Part shown: positions 39,218 through 49,300 of the stretch, piece after piece | Layout: every line of letters begins with the position of its first letter | How positions within the stretch are numbered: position 1 is the stretch's first letter | From: Tianweitania populi | GTDB lineage: Bacteria > Pseudomonadota > Alphaproteobacteria > Rhizobiales > Rhizobiaceae | Length of the DNA: 64,000 nucleotides | NCBI RefSeq assembly: GCF_014652875.1 | Contig: NZ_BMZQ01000001.1 | Coordinates: 1,426,001 to 1,490,000, forward strand | Direction of reading: 5' to 3' | Notes under the pieces: generated by a model | What the model was told of the DNA's origin: nothing | The model's database searches: none | What the model saw: only the letters and a program-made list of their open reading frames with translations | Program-made: the position numbers and the translations under genes

Positions 39218-39513
39218 GATGGTGGTCTCCATTTCCCTGAAGTCCATAGTGGCTTTGCCAAGCGGCCGGAAGGTCTCCCAGACATCGAAGCCGTGGAAAC
39301 CCGTAATATGCCTCGCAAAAACGCTGGCTTTCCTGTTGTCCGGTGGCGCCAAGCGGATTATGTGGGGGAGGTTCCGGTCCATGAGTTTGCACTCAACCGA
39401 CAACCGTCCCGCCAAATGGCTTTTGCATCGTGTATTTCCAGGCGCAGCCCATAGCGTGCGCTCGGGAAGAGCCAAAGCCAAACCGAAGGCGCAGCGAGGC
39501 AGTGGAGAACGAG

Positions 39514-40740
39514 ATGGATCAGGCAACCGAAACAACGGCAACCCAGGCGACCCAGCCTTGGGACGATGAAATCGCCACCGCCGTTCTGGTGCTGGCCGAT
39601 GGCACGGTGATTGAAGGCAAGGGTCTGGGTGCTACGGGCGAAGCTGTTGCGGAAGTCTGCTTCAACACGGCGCTGACCGGCTACCAGGAAATCCTGACCG
39701 ATCCCTCCTATGTCGGCCAGATCGTCACCTTCACCTTCCCGCATATCGGCAATATCGGCGCCAACAACGAAGACATCGAAGACCTGACACCCGCTGCCCG
39801 CAACGGCGCGGTCGGCGCGATCTTCAAGGCAGACATTACCGATCCCTCGAACTACCGTTCGGCCTCCGACCTCGACACCTGGCTGAAGAAGCGCGGTGTC
39901 GTGGCGCTGGCTGGCATCGACACGCGTGCACTCACGGCGTTGATCCGCGACAAGGGCGCGCCGAATGCCGTGATCGCGCATGATCCCAGCGGCAAGTTCG
40001 ACATCCCCGCCTTGCAGGCGAAGGCCAAGGCCTGGTCAGGGCTCGTCGGCCTCGATCTCGCCAAGGACGTCACCTCCGGCCAGAGCTCGGTGTGGAACGA
40101 GACGCCTTGGGCTTGGAACGAAGGCTTCGGCGAGCAGACCGAGCCCACCATGCATGTGGTTGCCATCGATTACGGCGTGAAGCGCAACATCCTGCGCCTC
40201 CTGTCCGGTCTCGGCGCCAAGGTCACAGTGGTGCCGGCATCCACGGCGGCCGAAGACATCCTCGCCATGAAGCCGGATGGTATCTTCCTGTCGAACGGCC
40301 CCGGCGACCCGGAAGCCACGGGCGAATATGCCGTGCCGGTGATCCAGGATCTGCTCAAGGCCGACCTGCCGACCTTCGGCATCTGCCTCGGTCACCAGAT
40401 GCTCGCGCTGGCGCTCGGCGGCAAGACCGCCAAGATGCATCAGGGCCATCACGGTGCTAACCATCCGGTCAAGGATCACACCACCGGCAAAGTCGAGATC
40501 GTGTCCATGAACCACGGCTTTGCGGTGGACAGCCAGTCCCTGCCGGAAGCCGTCGAAGAAACCCACATCTCGCTGTTCGACGGTTCCAACTGCGGCATTG
40601 CGCTCAAGGGCAAGCCGGTCTTCTCGGTCCAGCATCACCCGGAAGCCTCCCCAGGTCCGCAGGATTCCCACTACCTCTTCCGCCGCTTCGTGAACCTGAT
40701 CCACGAACGGCGCGGCGAACCGCTTCTCGCTGAGCGCTAA
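39514..40740 (+). CDS. carA: Carbamoyl-phosphate synthase small subunit CarA
   Basis: CarA hydrolyses glutamine and passes ammonia to CarB to make carbamoyl phosphate for pyrimidines and arginine. At 408 residues it is slightly longer than E. coli CarA because of an N-terminal extension rich in Thr and Ala. The N-terminal CPSase domain has LTGYQEILTDPSYVGQ; the class I glutaminase domain has the catalytic cysteine in FGICLGHQML and the His-Glu pair in VQHHPEASPGP. The start at 39514 has GGAG 7 bases upstream. carB lies 5.6 kb further on the same strand, with unrelated genes between. Confidence 0.97.
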   Translation: MDQATETTATQATQPWDDEIATAVLVLADGTVIEGKGLGATGEAVAEVCFNTALTGYQEILTDPSYVGQIVTFTFPHIGNIGANNEDIEDLTPAARNGAVGAIFKADITDPSNYRSASDLDTWLKKRGVVALAGIDTRALTALIRDKGAPNAVIAHDPSGKFDIPALQAKAKAWSGLVGLDLAKDVTSGQSSVWNETPWAWNEGFGEQTEPTMHVVAIDYGVKRNILRLLSGLGAKVTVVPASTAAEDILAMKPDGIFLSNGPGDPEATGEYAVPVIQDLLKADLPTFGICLGHQMLALALGGKTAKMHQGHHGANHPVKDHTTGKVEIVSMNHGFAVDSQSLPEAVEETHISLFDGSNCGIALKGKPVFSVQHHPEASPGPQDSHYLFRRFVNLIHERRGEPLLAER

Positions 40741-40744
40741 AAAC

Positions 40745-40772
40745 AAAAAGCCGGCTCATCGCCGGCCTTTTT
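40745..40772 (+). terminator. Terminator of carA (symmetric)
   Basis: AGCCGGC (40749-40755) pairs with GCCGGcCT (40661+100, i.e. 40761-40768, one bulged C), loop TCATC, with an A-tract before and five T residues after. It is a few bases past the carA stop and can also stop the convergent zinc-protease gene. Confidence 0.88.
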
Positions 40773-40793
40773 CATTGAAGCAAGAACCCGACC

Positions 40794-41696
40794 TTACACC
40801 GGATTGTTGAACGTATCGCAGTCGCTCAAGCGGCCGTTCTGCACGCCGCGCTGGAACCAGGTGCGGCGCTGCGCCGAGGTGCCGTGGTTGAAGCTGTCGG
40901 GCACGACATAGCCTTGGCTACGCTTCTGCAGCGTGTCATCGCCGATCTGCGTGGCAGCATTCAGCGCTTCCTCGACATCGCCGGATTCCAGCAAGCCCTT
41001 CTGATCGGTGAAGTGCGCCCAGACACCGGCGAAGCAATCCGCCTGCAACTCGACGCGAACCGACATGCGGTTGGCTTCTTCCGGGCTCATGCTCTGGCGC
41101 ATCTGGTTGAAGCGCGGCAGGATGCCGGTGAGGTTCTGGACATGGTGGCCAACCTCATGCGCAATCACATAGGCCTGCGCGAAATCGCCCGACGCGCCGA
41201 ACTGCTGGTCCAACTGCTGGAAGAAGGTCGTGTCGAGATAAACGCGCTGGTCGTTCGGGCAGTAGAACGGGCCTGAAGCCGACGACGCTGTACCGCAAGC
41301 CGACTGTACCTGGCGGCTGAACAACACCATGCGCGGCTCTTTATAAGTCTGGCCTTCCGCCTGGAAGATGCCGTTCCAGGTGTCTTCGGTTTCAGCGAGC
41401 ACGGTTGAAACGAACTGCGTCATCTCGTCGGAAGCCTTGGTGTCGACCGTACGGCTTTGCGTCTGACCACCACCGCCACCCAGGCTGCCACCGCCGGACA
41501 GCAGCTCCAGCGGATTGATGCCGAAAATCCAGGCTGCGATCAGCAGAATGATGATGCCCGTGATCCCTAGGCCGCCACCGGCGCCACGCACGGGAATGCG
41601 CATGGGGCCGCCCATGCGTCCGCTACCACCGAACATACCACCGCCGCCACGGCGATCCTCGACATTGGAGCTTTGACGGCGCCCTCTCCACTGCAT
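40794..41696 (-). CDS. YpfJ-type neutral zinc metallopeptidase
   Basis: This is a membrane-anchored metalloprotease-like protein of 300 residues. The N-terminus is Gly/Arg-rich, one helix (ITGIIILLIAAWIFGI, residues ~45-60) anchors it, and a Gly-rich linker leads to the outer domain. The zinc motif HEVGHH is at residues 180-185, and the conserved pair SACGTASSASGPFYCP lies ahead of it. The C-terminus ends CDTFNNPV, as in the family. Substrates are unknown. The gene converges on carA and shares its terminator. Confidence 0.9.
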   Translation of the reverse strand: MQWRGRRQSSNVEDRRGGGGMFGGSGRMGGPMRIPVRGAGGGLGITGIIILLIAAWIFGINPLELLSGGGSLGGGGGQTQSRTVDTKASDEMTQFVSTVLAETEDTWNGIFQAEGQTYKEPRMVLFSRQVQSACGTASSASGPFYCPNDQRVYLDTTFFQQLDQQFGASGDFAQAYVIAHEVGHHVQNLTGILPRFNQMRQSMSPEEANRMSVRVELQADCFAGVWAHFTDQKGLLESGDVEEALNAATQIGDDTLQKRSQGYVVPDSFNHGTSAQRRTWFQRGVQNGRLSDCDTFNNPV

Positions 41697-41971
41697 GGCA
41701 AATTCCCTCGCACAGATGCGCCGGCAGCAAGGTTGCTCCGGCTAAAACACATAACTTGCGATCAGGTGGTAAGTTGCAGAGGCGCAACAATTTCACCAAA
41801 GCAGATTTGTTCCACGAAGAAGACTTCACAAACACGTGTTTCAATGATGCAGTGCCACATTCGTGCTGCAATAAAGCTGGAAGTGCCTGCCAGCCGCGAT
41901 GAACGGCTCGCGGAGATGCTAGAACTCACCGCGTTAACCCACTGTCAACCAACCTGTTTCAGGGTCAATCC

Positions 41972-42850
41972 ATGATGCGCATTCTTGCCACCGCGGTGAT
42001 CTTCAGCCTCCTTATCGGCGGAACAGCGCTGCCTGCTTCGGCGCAGATCGAGTGTGGTGCTTCCATGAGCAACAAGGCGAACGTCACGCCGAACGCGAAA
42101 TGCCTGGTTGAGAAAGCTTCGCTCACCAATGCGCCTGCTGGGACGAACGCCGCCAAGGCTGCCGCCAGCAACCCTTTGACCTCGGTCACGCGCTCGCAGG
42201 CCTTCGTTGCGAACTACCGCAAGGCGACCACCAAGGGCTCGCCGACTTTGATCCTGCTGCATGGTTCGGGCGGCAACGAAACCAGCCTGATGGATCTTGC
42301 GGCCAAGGTCGCGCCGGGTTCCGCACTGCTGGGCATTCGCGGCCGCGTCGTGCAGGACGGCATCAACCGCTGGTACAAGCGGGTCACACCCACCACCTTC
42401 GATCAAGACGACATCCGCTCCGAAGCCAACGCCTTCGCCAAGTTCATGACAACGGCGCAAAAGGACTACGGCATCGACCTGAACAACGCGATCTATCTCG
42501 GCTATTCCAACGGCGCCAATCTGCTCGCCGCCCTCTCCTTCCTGCACCCGGATCTCGTGCAGCGCGCCGCCCTACTCCGCCCGATGATGGTTCTGAAGAC
42601 CTTGCCGGACGTCAATCTCGCCAAAGATTCCATCCTGGCGGTCGCCGGCAAGAACGACGCCACCTATGGCAGCTTCGCGCCGGGTCTGGCTGATGCACTG
42701 CGCGGCAAGGGAGCCGAAGTCGTTGGCAAGACCGTCGAACTCGGTCATCTGCTCGGCGACGCAGATGTCAGCGCCGTGAAGACCTGGCTGACCTCCTTGC
42801 AGGAAGAAAACGAGCTGCCGGTTGCGACGGCTTCTGCTGCGGCCGAATAA
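41972..42850 (+). CDS. Secreted alpha/beta hydrolase (carboxylesterase-like)
   Basis: This 292-residue protein begins with a clear Sec signal peptide (hydrophobic core ILATAVIFSLLIGG, cut after ALPASA near residue 24). The mature part has two early cysteines, then an alpha/beta hydrolase fold: an oxyanion-region HGSGGNE and the nucleophile elbow GYSNGANL. An aspartate in AGKNDATYG and a histidine in ELGHLL complete a plausible catalytic triad. It is related to the phospholipase/carboxylesterase group. The two ATG codons (41972 and 41975) are equally possible; AGGG lies about 9 bases before. The physiological substrate is unknown. Confidence 0.83.
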   Translation: MMRILATAVIFSLLIGGTALPASAQIECGASMSNKANVTPNAKCLVEKASLTNAPAGTNAAKAAASNPLTSVTRSQAFVANYRKATTKGSPTLILLHGSGGNETSLMDLAAKVAPGSALLGIRGRVVQDGINRWYKRVTPTTFDQDDIRSEANAFAKFMTTAQKDYGIDLNNAIYLGYSNGANLLAALSFLHPDLVQRAALLRPMMVLKTLPDVNLAKDSILAVAGKNDATYGSFAPGLADALRGKGAEVVGKTVELGHLLGDADVSAVKTWLTSLQEENELPVATASAAAE

Positions 42851-42979
42851 GACAGTCTTGTTACGCGCATAACGTGCAGGCGGCTGGGTATAAGCGGTGC
42901 GACCTGGCCGCAAGGCGTTGAAATTGCAACACCCGTACAGGTTATCCTTTCGGCCTGATCAAGGTTCGAAGGGACAATC

Positions 42980-43967
42980 ATGACTTTTGTACTTTCACGT
43001 CGCGCATTTACGCTCGGTGCGGCCCTTCTCGCAACGGGCGTTGGGGCAACGCGCGCTTTCGCGCAACAGGCGTTCTTCCGCATCGGCACTGGCGGCACGC
43101 AGGGCACCTATTTCCCGGTCGGCGGCATCATCGCCAACTCGATCAGCGCAACCGGCCCGGCCGGCGTTGAAGGCCTGATCGCCACCGCTACCGCATCCAA
43201 CGGCTCGGTCGCCAACATCAATGCCATCCAGAGCGGCGCGTCGGAGTCCCGGCTTCACCCAGTCCGACGTCGCCTCATGGGCGCATAGCGGCACCGGCCT
43301 TTATGAAGGCAAGCCGAAGGTCGAAGACCTGCGCCTCATCGCGACCCTGTTCCCTGAAACGCTGCACATCGTTGCGCGCGCCGATGCCGGCATCAAGTCC
43401 GTTGCCGACCTCAAGGGCAAGCGCGTGTCGATCGACGAGCCGGGTTCGGGCACGATCGTGGATGCCCGCATCGTTCTGGAAGCCTATGGCCTCAGCGAAA
43501 AGGACATCGAGGCAGAGTATCTGAAGCCCGGCCCGTCCGGCGAAAAGATGCGCGACGGCGGCCTCGACGCCTACTTCTTCGTCGGCGGCTTCCCGGCCGG
43601 CGCGATTACCGAAATCGCATCGTCCATGAACATCACGCTGGTTCCGGTGACCGGTCCCGAAGCCGAGAAGATCCTCGGCCAGTACACCTTCTTCTCCAAG
43701 AACACCGTTCCGGCTGAGACCTACAAGGGTGTCGGCGCGACCGAGACCCTGTCCGTGGCCGCACAGCTGGTGACCAATGCCAAGCAACCGGAAGACCTCG
43801 TCTACAACATCACCAAGTCGCTTTACGCTGAGGAAACCCAGAAGGCGCTCGCCGCCGGTCATGCCAAGGGCAAGGCGATCACGATCGAGAATGCCGTGAC
43901 CAGCGCCGGCATTCCGTTCCACCCCGGCGCGGAGAAGTACTTCCGCGAGGTCGGCGCGCTCAAGTAA
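42980..43967 (+). pseudogene. TAXI family TRAP transporter solute-binding protein, frameshifted
   Basis: Two frames together encode one periplasmic TAXI binding protein. The first (from ATG 42980) gives a twin-arginine-like signal (SRRAFTLGAALLA) and RIGTGGTQGTYFPVGG, but after GASES it runs into a stop at 43288. The remaining family sequence GFTQSDVASWAHSGTGLYEG continues in the next frame from about 43251 to 43967. Removing one C from the CCC run at 43248-43250 restores a single frame of about 328 residues, the normal family length. The rest of the protein is well conserved, so this is either a very recent mutation or a sequencing error. The permease gene follows 72 bases downstream. Confidence 0.85.
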
Positions 43968-43998
43968 GCGCCTGACTTCAACAACGCCTTCGATGATT

Positions 43999-44024
43999 GC
44001 GCCGCTCTCCACCGGGAGCGGCGC
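43999..44024 (+). repeat. Hairpin between TAXI binding-protein and permease genes
   Basis: A perfect 9-bp GC-rich inverted repeat (43999-44007 with 44016-44024, 8-base loop, extendable inside by a wobble pair) lies 31 bases past the binding-protein stop. Only three T residues follow, so partial termination or protection of the upstream message is likely. Confidence 0.65.
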
Positions 44025-44039
44025 GCTTTCATATGTGAC

Positions 44040-46118
44040 ATGCCGGAGCCTCGCGTGACCGACGCCGACAAACAGGACAACATCCATCTGACGCCGATGG
44101 AGCTCGACGAAGCGCGGGCACGCGAACTCGAAGAGCAGTTCGATTCCGAAATACGGTTCCGCCCTTTGAGCCCGGCGGCCAACTGGATCGTCGGCAGCCT
44201 GCTCGTCGGCCTGTCGCTGTTCCACTACTACACGGCCGGCTTCGGCCTGCTGCAGGAAATGGTCCACCGCGGCATCCACCTCGCCCTCGTTCTGGCGCTG
44301 GTGTTCCTCGTGTTTCCCCTTTGGAAGAAGGGCTATTCGGAGCCGGCGAAAGCCTCGCTTTGGCGCCCGATCGGCATTCCGCTTTACGACTGGGCGCTTG
44401 CCATCCTGTCCGTGGTGGCGGTTGCCCATGTGCCGCTGATCCCGCTTGACGACCTCGCTTTCCGCGTCGGCAATCCGACCACTGTGGACGTGATCCTCGG
44501 CGGTTCGCTGATCCTCCTGCTGCTGGACGCCACGCGCCGATCCGTGGGCTGGCCGCTGCCGATCATCGCCGTGATCTTCATGCTTTATGCGCTTTACGGC
44601 CCCTGGATGCCGGGCATCCTCACCCATCCCGGCGCAAGCGTCTCTCAGCTAGTCGACCATCTCTATCTGACCGCACAAGGCATCTATGGCGTGCCGCTGG
44701 GCGTTGTCGCGACCTACGTGTTCCACTTCGTGCTCTTCGGCGTGTTCGCCACGCGCATCGGCCTCGGCCAGTTGTTCCTGGATTGCGCGGCCTGGGTTGC
44801 CGGCCGCTTTGCCGGTGGTCCCGCCAAGGTCTCCATCTTCGGCTCGGCTCTGTTCGGCATGATTTCCGGCTCCTCCGTCGCCAACACGGTGACGGTCGGT
44901 TCGCTCACGATCCCCGCCATGATCAAGCTTGGCTACAAGCGCGAATTCGCCGGTGCCGTCGAAGCCGCCTCCTCCACTGGCGGCCAGATCACGCCGCCGA
45001 TCATGGGCGCCGCAGCCTTCCTGATGATCGAGTTCCTGGGCCTGCCCTATACGACCATCATCCTGGCCGCGATCGTGCCCGCCGCGATGCACTTCTTCGG
45101 CGTTCTGATCCAGGTTCATTTCGAAGCCAAGCGCAGCGGTTTGCGCGGTCTGCGGCCGGACGAAATGCCGGATGTCGCAGCGGCGCTGAAGCGCGACTGG
45201 CCGACCATCATTCCGCTGGTCGCCCTCATCGGCGTCCTTGTTGCCGGTTACACACCCTATCTCGCCGCCTTTTGGGGCATCACGCTGTGCATCGCAGTCG
45301 GCCTGCTCAACCCACGCCGCCGTTTGTCCTTCCAGGAAATTTTCGATGGTCTGCGTGACGGCGCGAAATATGCGCTGGCCGTCGGCGCCGCCGCCGCAAC
45401 GGTCGGGATCGTTGTGGGCGTGGTGACCCTGACCGGCGTTGGCTTCAAGGTGTCCTTCATCGTCACCTCGGTCGCCGCCAATCTGGCCTCGGTGTTCGAA
45501 GTGGTTCTGCCTTGGGTCGAAGCCAACACGCTGATCCTGTTCTTCACGCTGGTGATGACAGGCTTCGTCTGCATCCTCATGGGCTGCGGCGTACCGACCA
45601 CGGCCAACTACATCATCATGGTCACGGTGGCCGCGCCCGCTCTGGCTCTGCTCGGCGTCGAGCCGATCGTGGCCCACTTCTTCGTCTTCTATTACGGCCT
45701 GCTGGCCGACATCACGCCACCCGTGGCGCTCGCGGCCTATGCGGCGGCAGGCATGGCGGGCGCCGATCCGTTCAAGACCGGCAACACCGCTTTCCGGCTT
45801 GGGCTCGGCAAGGCGCTGGTGCCCTTCGTCTTCGTCTTCTCGCCGTCGCTTCTTCTGGTGACGAAAGACTTCAACTGGCCGGACTTCTTCCTTGCGCTGG
45901 GCGGCTGCGTCATCGGCATCACCGCACTGGGCGCTGCCCTGTCGCGCTACATGCTGGCACCGACCAAGGCCTGGGAAAACCTGCTCCTGATTGTGGCCGC
46001 TTTCCTGCTCATCATGCCGGAAATCTACACGACGATCATCGGTCTCCTTCTGATCGCACCGGTGCTGGTGAACCAGTGGCGGCAACGAGGCCACGACACC
46101 ATGCTCACGCCGGCCTGA
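44040..46118 (+). CDS. TRAP transporter fused permease, TAXI type
   Basis: This is the large inner-membrane permease of a TRAP transporter of the TAXI class, in which the small 4-helix (DctQ-like) and large 12-helix (DctM-like) subunits are fused; 692 residues. A charged cytoplasmic N-terminus of ~45 residues precedes the first helix. The large-subunit hallmark SGSSVANTVTVGSLTIPAMIK is followed by STGGQITPPIMGAAAFLM, and MGCGVPTTANYI lies in the second half. TRAP transporters use Na+ or H+ gradients to import organic acids. A GTG at 44055 with GGAG 6 bases upstream is a credible alternative start. The matching binding-protein gene next to it is frameshifted. Confidence 0.92.
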   Translation: MPEPRVTDADKQDNIHLTPMELDEARARELEEQFDSEIRFRPLSPAANWIVGSLLVGLSLFHYYTAGFGLLQEMVHRGIHLALVLALVFLVFPLWKKGYSEPAKASLWRPIGIPLYDWALAILSVVAVAHVPLIPLDDLAFRVGNPTTVDVILGGSLILLLLDATRRSVGWPLPIIAVIFMLYALYGPWMPGILTHPGASVSQLVDHLYLTAQGIYGVPLGVVATYVFHFVLFGVFATRIGLGQLFLDCAAWVAGRFAGGPAKVSIFGSALFGMISGSSVANTVTVGSLTIPAMIKLGYKREFAGAVEAASSTGGQITPPIMGAAAFLMIEFLGLPYTTIILAAIVPAAMHFFGVLIQVHFEAKRSGLRGLRPDEMPDVAAALKRDWPTIIPLVALIGVLVAGYTPYLAAFWGITLCIAVGLLNPRRRLSFQEIFDGLRDGAKYALAVGAAAATVGIVVGVVTLTGVGFKVSFIVTSVAANLASVFEVVLPWVEANTLILFFTLVMTGFVCILMGCGVPTTANYIIMVTVAAPALALLGVEPIVAHFFVFYYGLLADITPPVALAAYAAAGMAGADPFKTGNTAFRLGLGKALVPFVFVFSPSLLLVTKDFNWPDFFLALGGCVIGITALGAALSRYMLAPTKAWENLLLIVAAFLLIMPEIYTTIIGLLLIAPVLVNQWRQRGHDTMLTPA

Positions 46119-46126
46119 GGCCGGCG
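46108..46126 (+). repeat. Hairpin enclosing the TRAP permease stop codon
   Basis: CGCCGGCC (46108-46115) pairs with GGCCGGCG (46119-46126), leaving exactly the TGA stop codon as the 3-base loop. There is no T-run. Confidence 0.5.
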
Positions 46127-46216
46127 CGAGCCGCGCGACAGAACACAGCGGGCAGCTTGCAGGATATGCCGAAGCGGCTTTCCTTCAACATGCGCTGTGG
46201 ATCGCGTTTTTTGGGG

Positions 46217-46245
46217 TTACGCACACGCGGATCCTCCCCTATAAG
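46217..46245 (+). promoter_or_regulatory. Candidate carB promoter
   Basis: TATAAG (46240-46245) preceded by C is a good -10; the hexamer 17 bases upstream, TTACGC, is a poor -35. A start near 46252 would give a carB leader of about 90 nt that includes the hairpin at 46279-46302. Confidence 0.35.
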
Positions 46246-46278
46246 ACCGGCCTAGCCCAAGATTAAGCGTGTGCGCAG

Positions 46279-46306
46279 GCCGGCCGGTTCATTCCGTCCG
46301 GCTTTT
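46279..46306 (+). promoter_or_regulatory. Terminator-like hairpin in the carB leader (possible attenuator)
   Basis: GCCGGCCGG (46279-46287) pairs with CCGTCCGGC (46294-46302) with one mismatch and a 6-base loop, followed by TTTT. It lies 34 bases before the carB start, where a terminator would have to be conditional. It could alternatively end transcription arriving from the TRAP genes. Confidence 0.45.
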
Positions 46307-46340
46307 CAGCGCAACGCGCATGCCAGACGGATAGAAACCC

Positions 46341-49300
46341 ATGCCCAAGCGCACCGACATCAAGTCCATCCTGATCATCGGTGCGGGTCCGATCGTTATC
46401 GGCCAGGCCTGCGAGTTCGATTATTCCGGCACCCAGGCCTGCAAGGCGCTGAAGGAGGAAGGCTACCGGATCATCCTGGTCAACTCCAATCCGGCCACCA
46501 TCATGACCGATCCGGAACTGGCGGATGCGACCTATGTCGAGCCGATCACGCCGGAAGTCGTCGCCAAGATCATCGCCAAGGAGCGCCCGGACGCGCTTCT
46601 GCCGACAATGGGCGGCCAGACCGCGCTGAACACCGCCCTCTCGCTGCGCCGCATGGGCGTGCTCGACCGCTACAATGTCGAGATGATCGGCGCCAATGCG
46701 GAAGCCATCGACAAGGCCGAAGACCGCTCGCTGTTCCGCGAAGCCATGGCCAAGATCGGGCTGGAAACGCCGAAGTCGATGCTGGCCAACGCCTCGGCCG
46801 TCAAGGACACCGACAAGCAGGCGCACAAGGCGCGCCGCGCCGCCTTGAAGGCCAGCAACCCCGACAATCTCGACGCCCAGCTCGACGCGCTTGAGACCGA
46901 GTGGAACCTCGGCGAAGGCGACCGCAAGCAGCGCTATGTCGGCCATGCGATGGGCATTGCAGCACAGGCGCTCGATCACGTCGGCCTGCCCGCCATCATC
47001 CGCCCGTCCTTCACCATGGGCGGCACCGGCGGCGGCATCGCTTACAACCGCGCCGAATTTTACGAGATCATCGCATCCGGCCTCGACGCCTCACCCACCA
47101 CGGAAGTGCTGATCGAGGAAAGCGTCCTTGGCTGGAAGGAATATGAGATGGAGGTCGTCCGCGACAAGGCGGACAACTGCATCATCGTCTGCTCCATCGA
47201 AAACCTCGATCCGATGGGCGTTCATACCGGCGATTCCATCACCGTCGCGCCGGCTTTGACGCTGACGGACAAGGAATACCAGATGATGCGCAACGCCTCG
47301 ATCGCGGTGCTGCGCGAGATCGGCGTGGAGACCGGCGGCTCGAATGTGCAGTTCGCCGTCAACCCGGCCGATGGCCGCCTCGTCGTCATCGAAATGAACC
47401 CGCGCGTGTCGCGTTCGTCGGCGCTGGCTTCCAAGGCCACCGGCTTCCCCATCGCCAAGGTCGCCGCCAAGCTGGCCGTCGGCTACACAATGGATGAGCT
47501 GGAAAACGACATCACCGGCGGCGCCACGCCGGCCTCGTTCGAGCCGTCGATCGACTATGTCGTCACCAAGATCCCGCGCTTCGCCTTCGAGAAATTCCCC
47601 GGCGCCGACAATGTGCTGACCACAGCCATGAAGTCGGTCGGCGAAGTCATGGCGATCGGCCGCACCTTCCAGGAGAGCTTGCAGAAAGCCCTGCGCGGTT
47701 TGGAAACCGGCCTCACCGGTTTGGACGAAATCGAGATCCCGGGGCTGGGCAGCGGCGAAGACCGCAACGCGATCCGCGCTGCCCTCGGCACTCCGACGCC
47801 AGACCGGCTGCGCATGGTGGCGCAGGCCATCCGCATGGGCACCTCGCTCGAAGACGTGCACGAAATGTGCAAGATCGATCCGTGGTTCCTGGAGCAGATC
47901 GCCGGCATCATCGCAATGGAAAGCCGTGTGCGCGAGCACGGCCTGCCCAAGGATGCCCGGAACCTGCGCAAGCTCAAGGCCATGGGTTTCTCCGATGCCC
48001 GCCTCGGCTCGCTTGTGAAGAGCGACGCGCAAGCGATTCAGAAGATTCGCGAAAAGCTCGACGTTCATCCGGTTTATAAGCGCATCGACACCTGCGCGGC
48101 CGAGTTCGCCGCGCCCACCGCCTACATGTACTCGACCTACGAACTGCCCTTCGCCGGCCAGGTCGCCGATGAAGCGCGCGTGTCGGACCGCAAGAAGGTC
48201 GTGATCCTCGGCGGCGGTCCAAACCGCATCGGCCAGGGCATCGAGTTCGATTACTGCTGCTGCCATGCCGCGTTTGCTCTCGCGGATGCCGGCTATGAAT
48301 CAATCATGATCAACTGCAACCCGGAAACGGTCTCCACGGATTACGACACGTCCGACCGTCTTTATTTCGAGCCGCTGACGGCCGAAGACGTGCTCGAGAT
48401 TCTGCGCACGGAAAAACAGGCCGGCACGCTGCATGGCGTTATCGTGCAGTTCGGCGGCCAGACCCCGCTGAAGCTTGCGGCAGCGCTGGAACAGGCCGGC
48501 ATTCCGATCCTCGGCACCTCGCCGGATATGATCGACCTCGCCGAAGACCGCGACCGCTTCCAGAAGCTCTTGCACAAGCTCGGCCTGCTTCAGCCCAAGA
48601 ACGGCATCGCCTATTCCGTGGAACAAGCGCGGCTGGTTGCCGGCGAACTCGGCTTCCCGCTGGTCGTGCGCCCCTCCTACGTGCTCGGCGGCCGCGCCAT
48701 GCAGATCGTGCATGATGCCGGCCAGCTCCAGAACTACCTGCTCGAAACGGTGCCGGGCCTCGTTCCCGAAGACATCAAGCAGAAATACCCGAACGACAAG
48801 ACCGGCCAGATCAACACCCTGCTCGGCAAGAACCCGCTTCTGTTCGACACCTATTTGACCGAAGCGATCGAGGTCGATGTCGACGCGCTTTGTGATGGCG
48901 AAAACGTCTATGTCTCCGGCATCATGGAGCATATCGAGGAAGCCGGCATCCATTCCGGTGACAGCGCCTGCTCCCTGCCCGTCCACTCCCTTTCGGAAGA
49001 GCTTGTCGCCGAGTTGGAGCGTCAGACGGCCGCCATGGCGCGTGCCCTGCATGTCGGCGGCTTGATGAACGTGCAATACGCCATCAAGGACGGCGACATC
49101 TTCGTGCTCGAAGTCAATCCGCGGGCGTCCCGCACGGTGCCGTTCGTCGCCAAGACCGTCGGCCGCCCGATCGCCAAGATCGCTGCCCGCATCATGGCCG
49201 GCGAGACGCTCGACGGTGCCTTCGACCATTACGGCACCAAGCCGAACCCGCATAAGCTTGGCCATATCGCGGTGAAGGAAGCCGTCTTCCCCTTCGCGCG

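Noticed and set aside
41844-41971. A short open frame before the secreted hydrolase
   Set aside because: It is a ~42-codon stretch without a start signal or family resemblance, and it ends within the ribosome-binding region of the real gene.
46279-46306. A simple terminator for the TRAP permease
   Set aside because: It is about 160 bases past that stop and lies after a good -10 box for carB, so I list it as a leader element, while keeping termination as an alternative.
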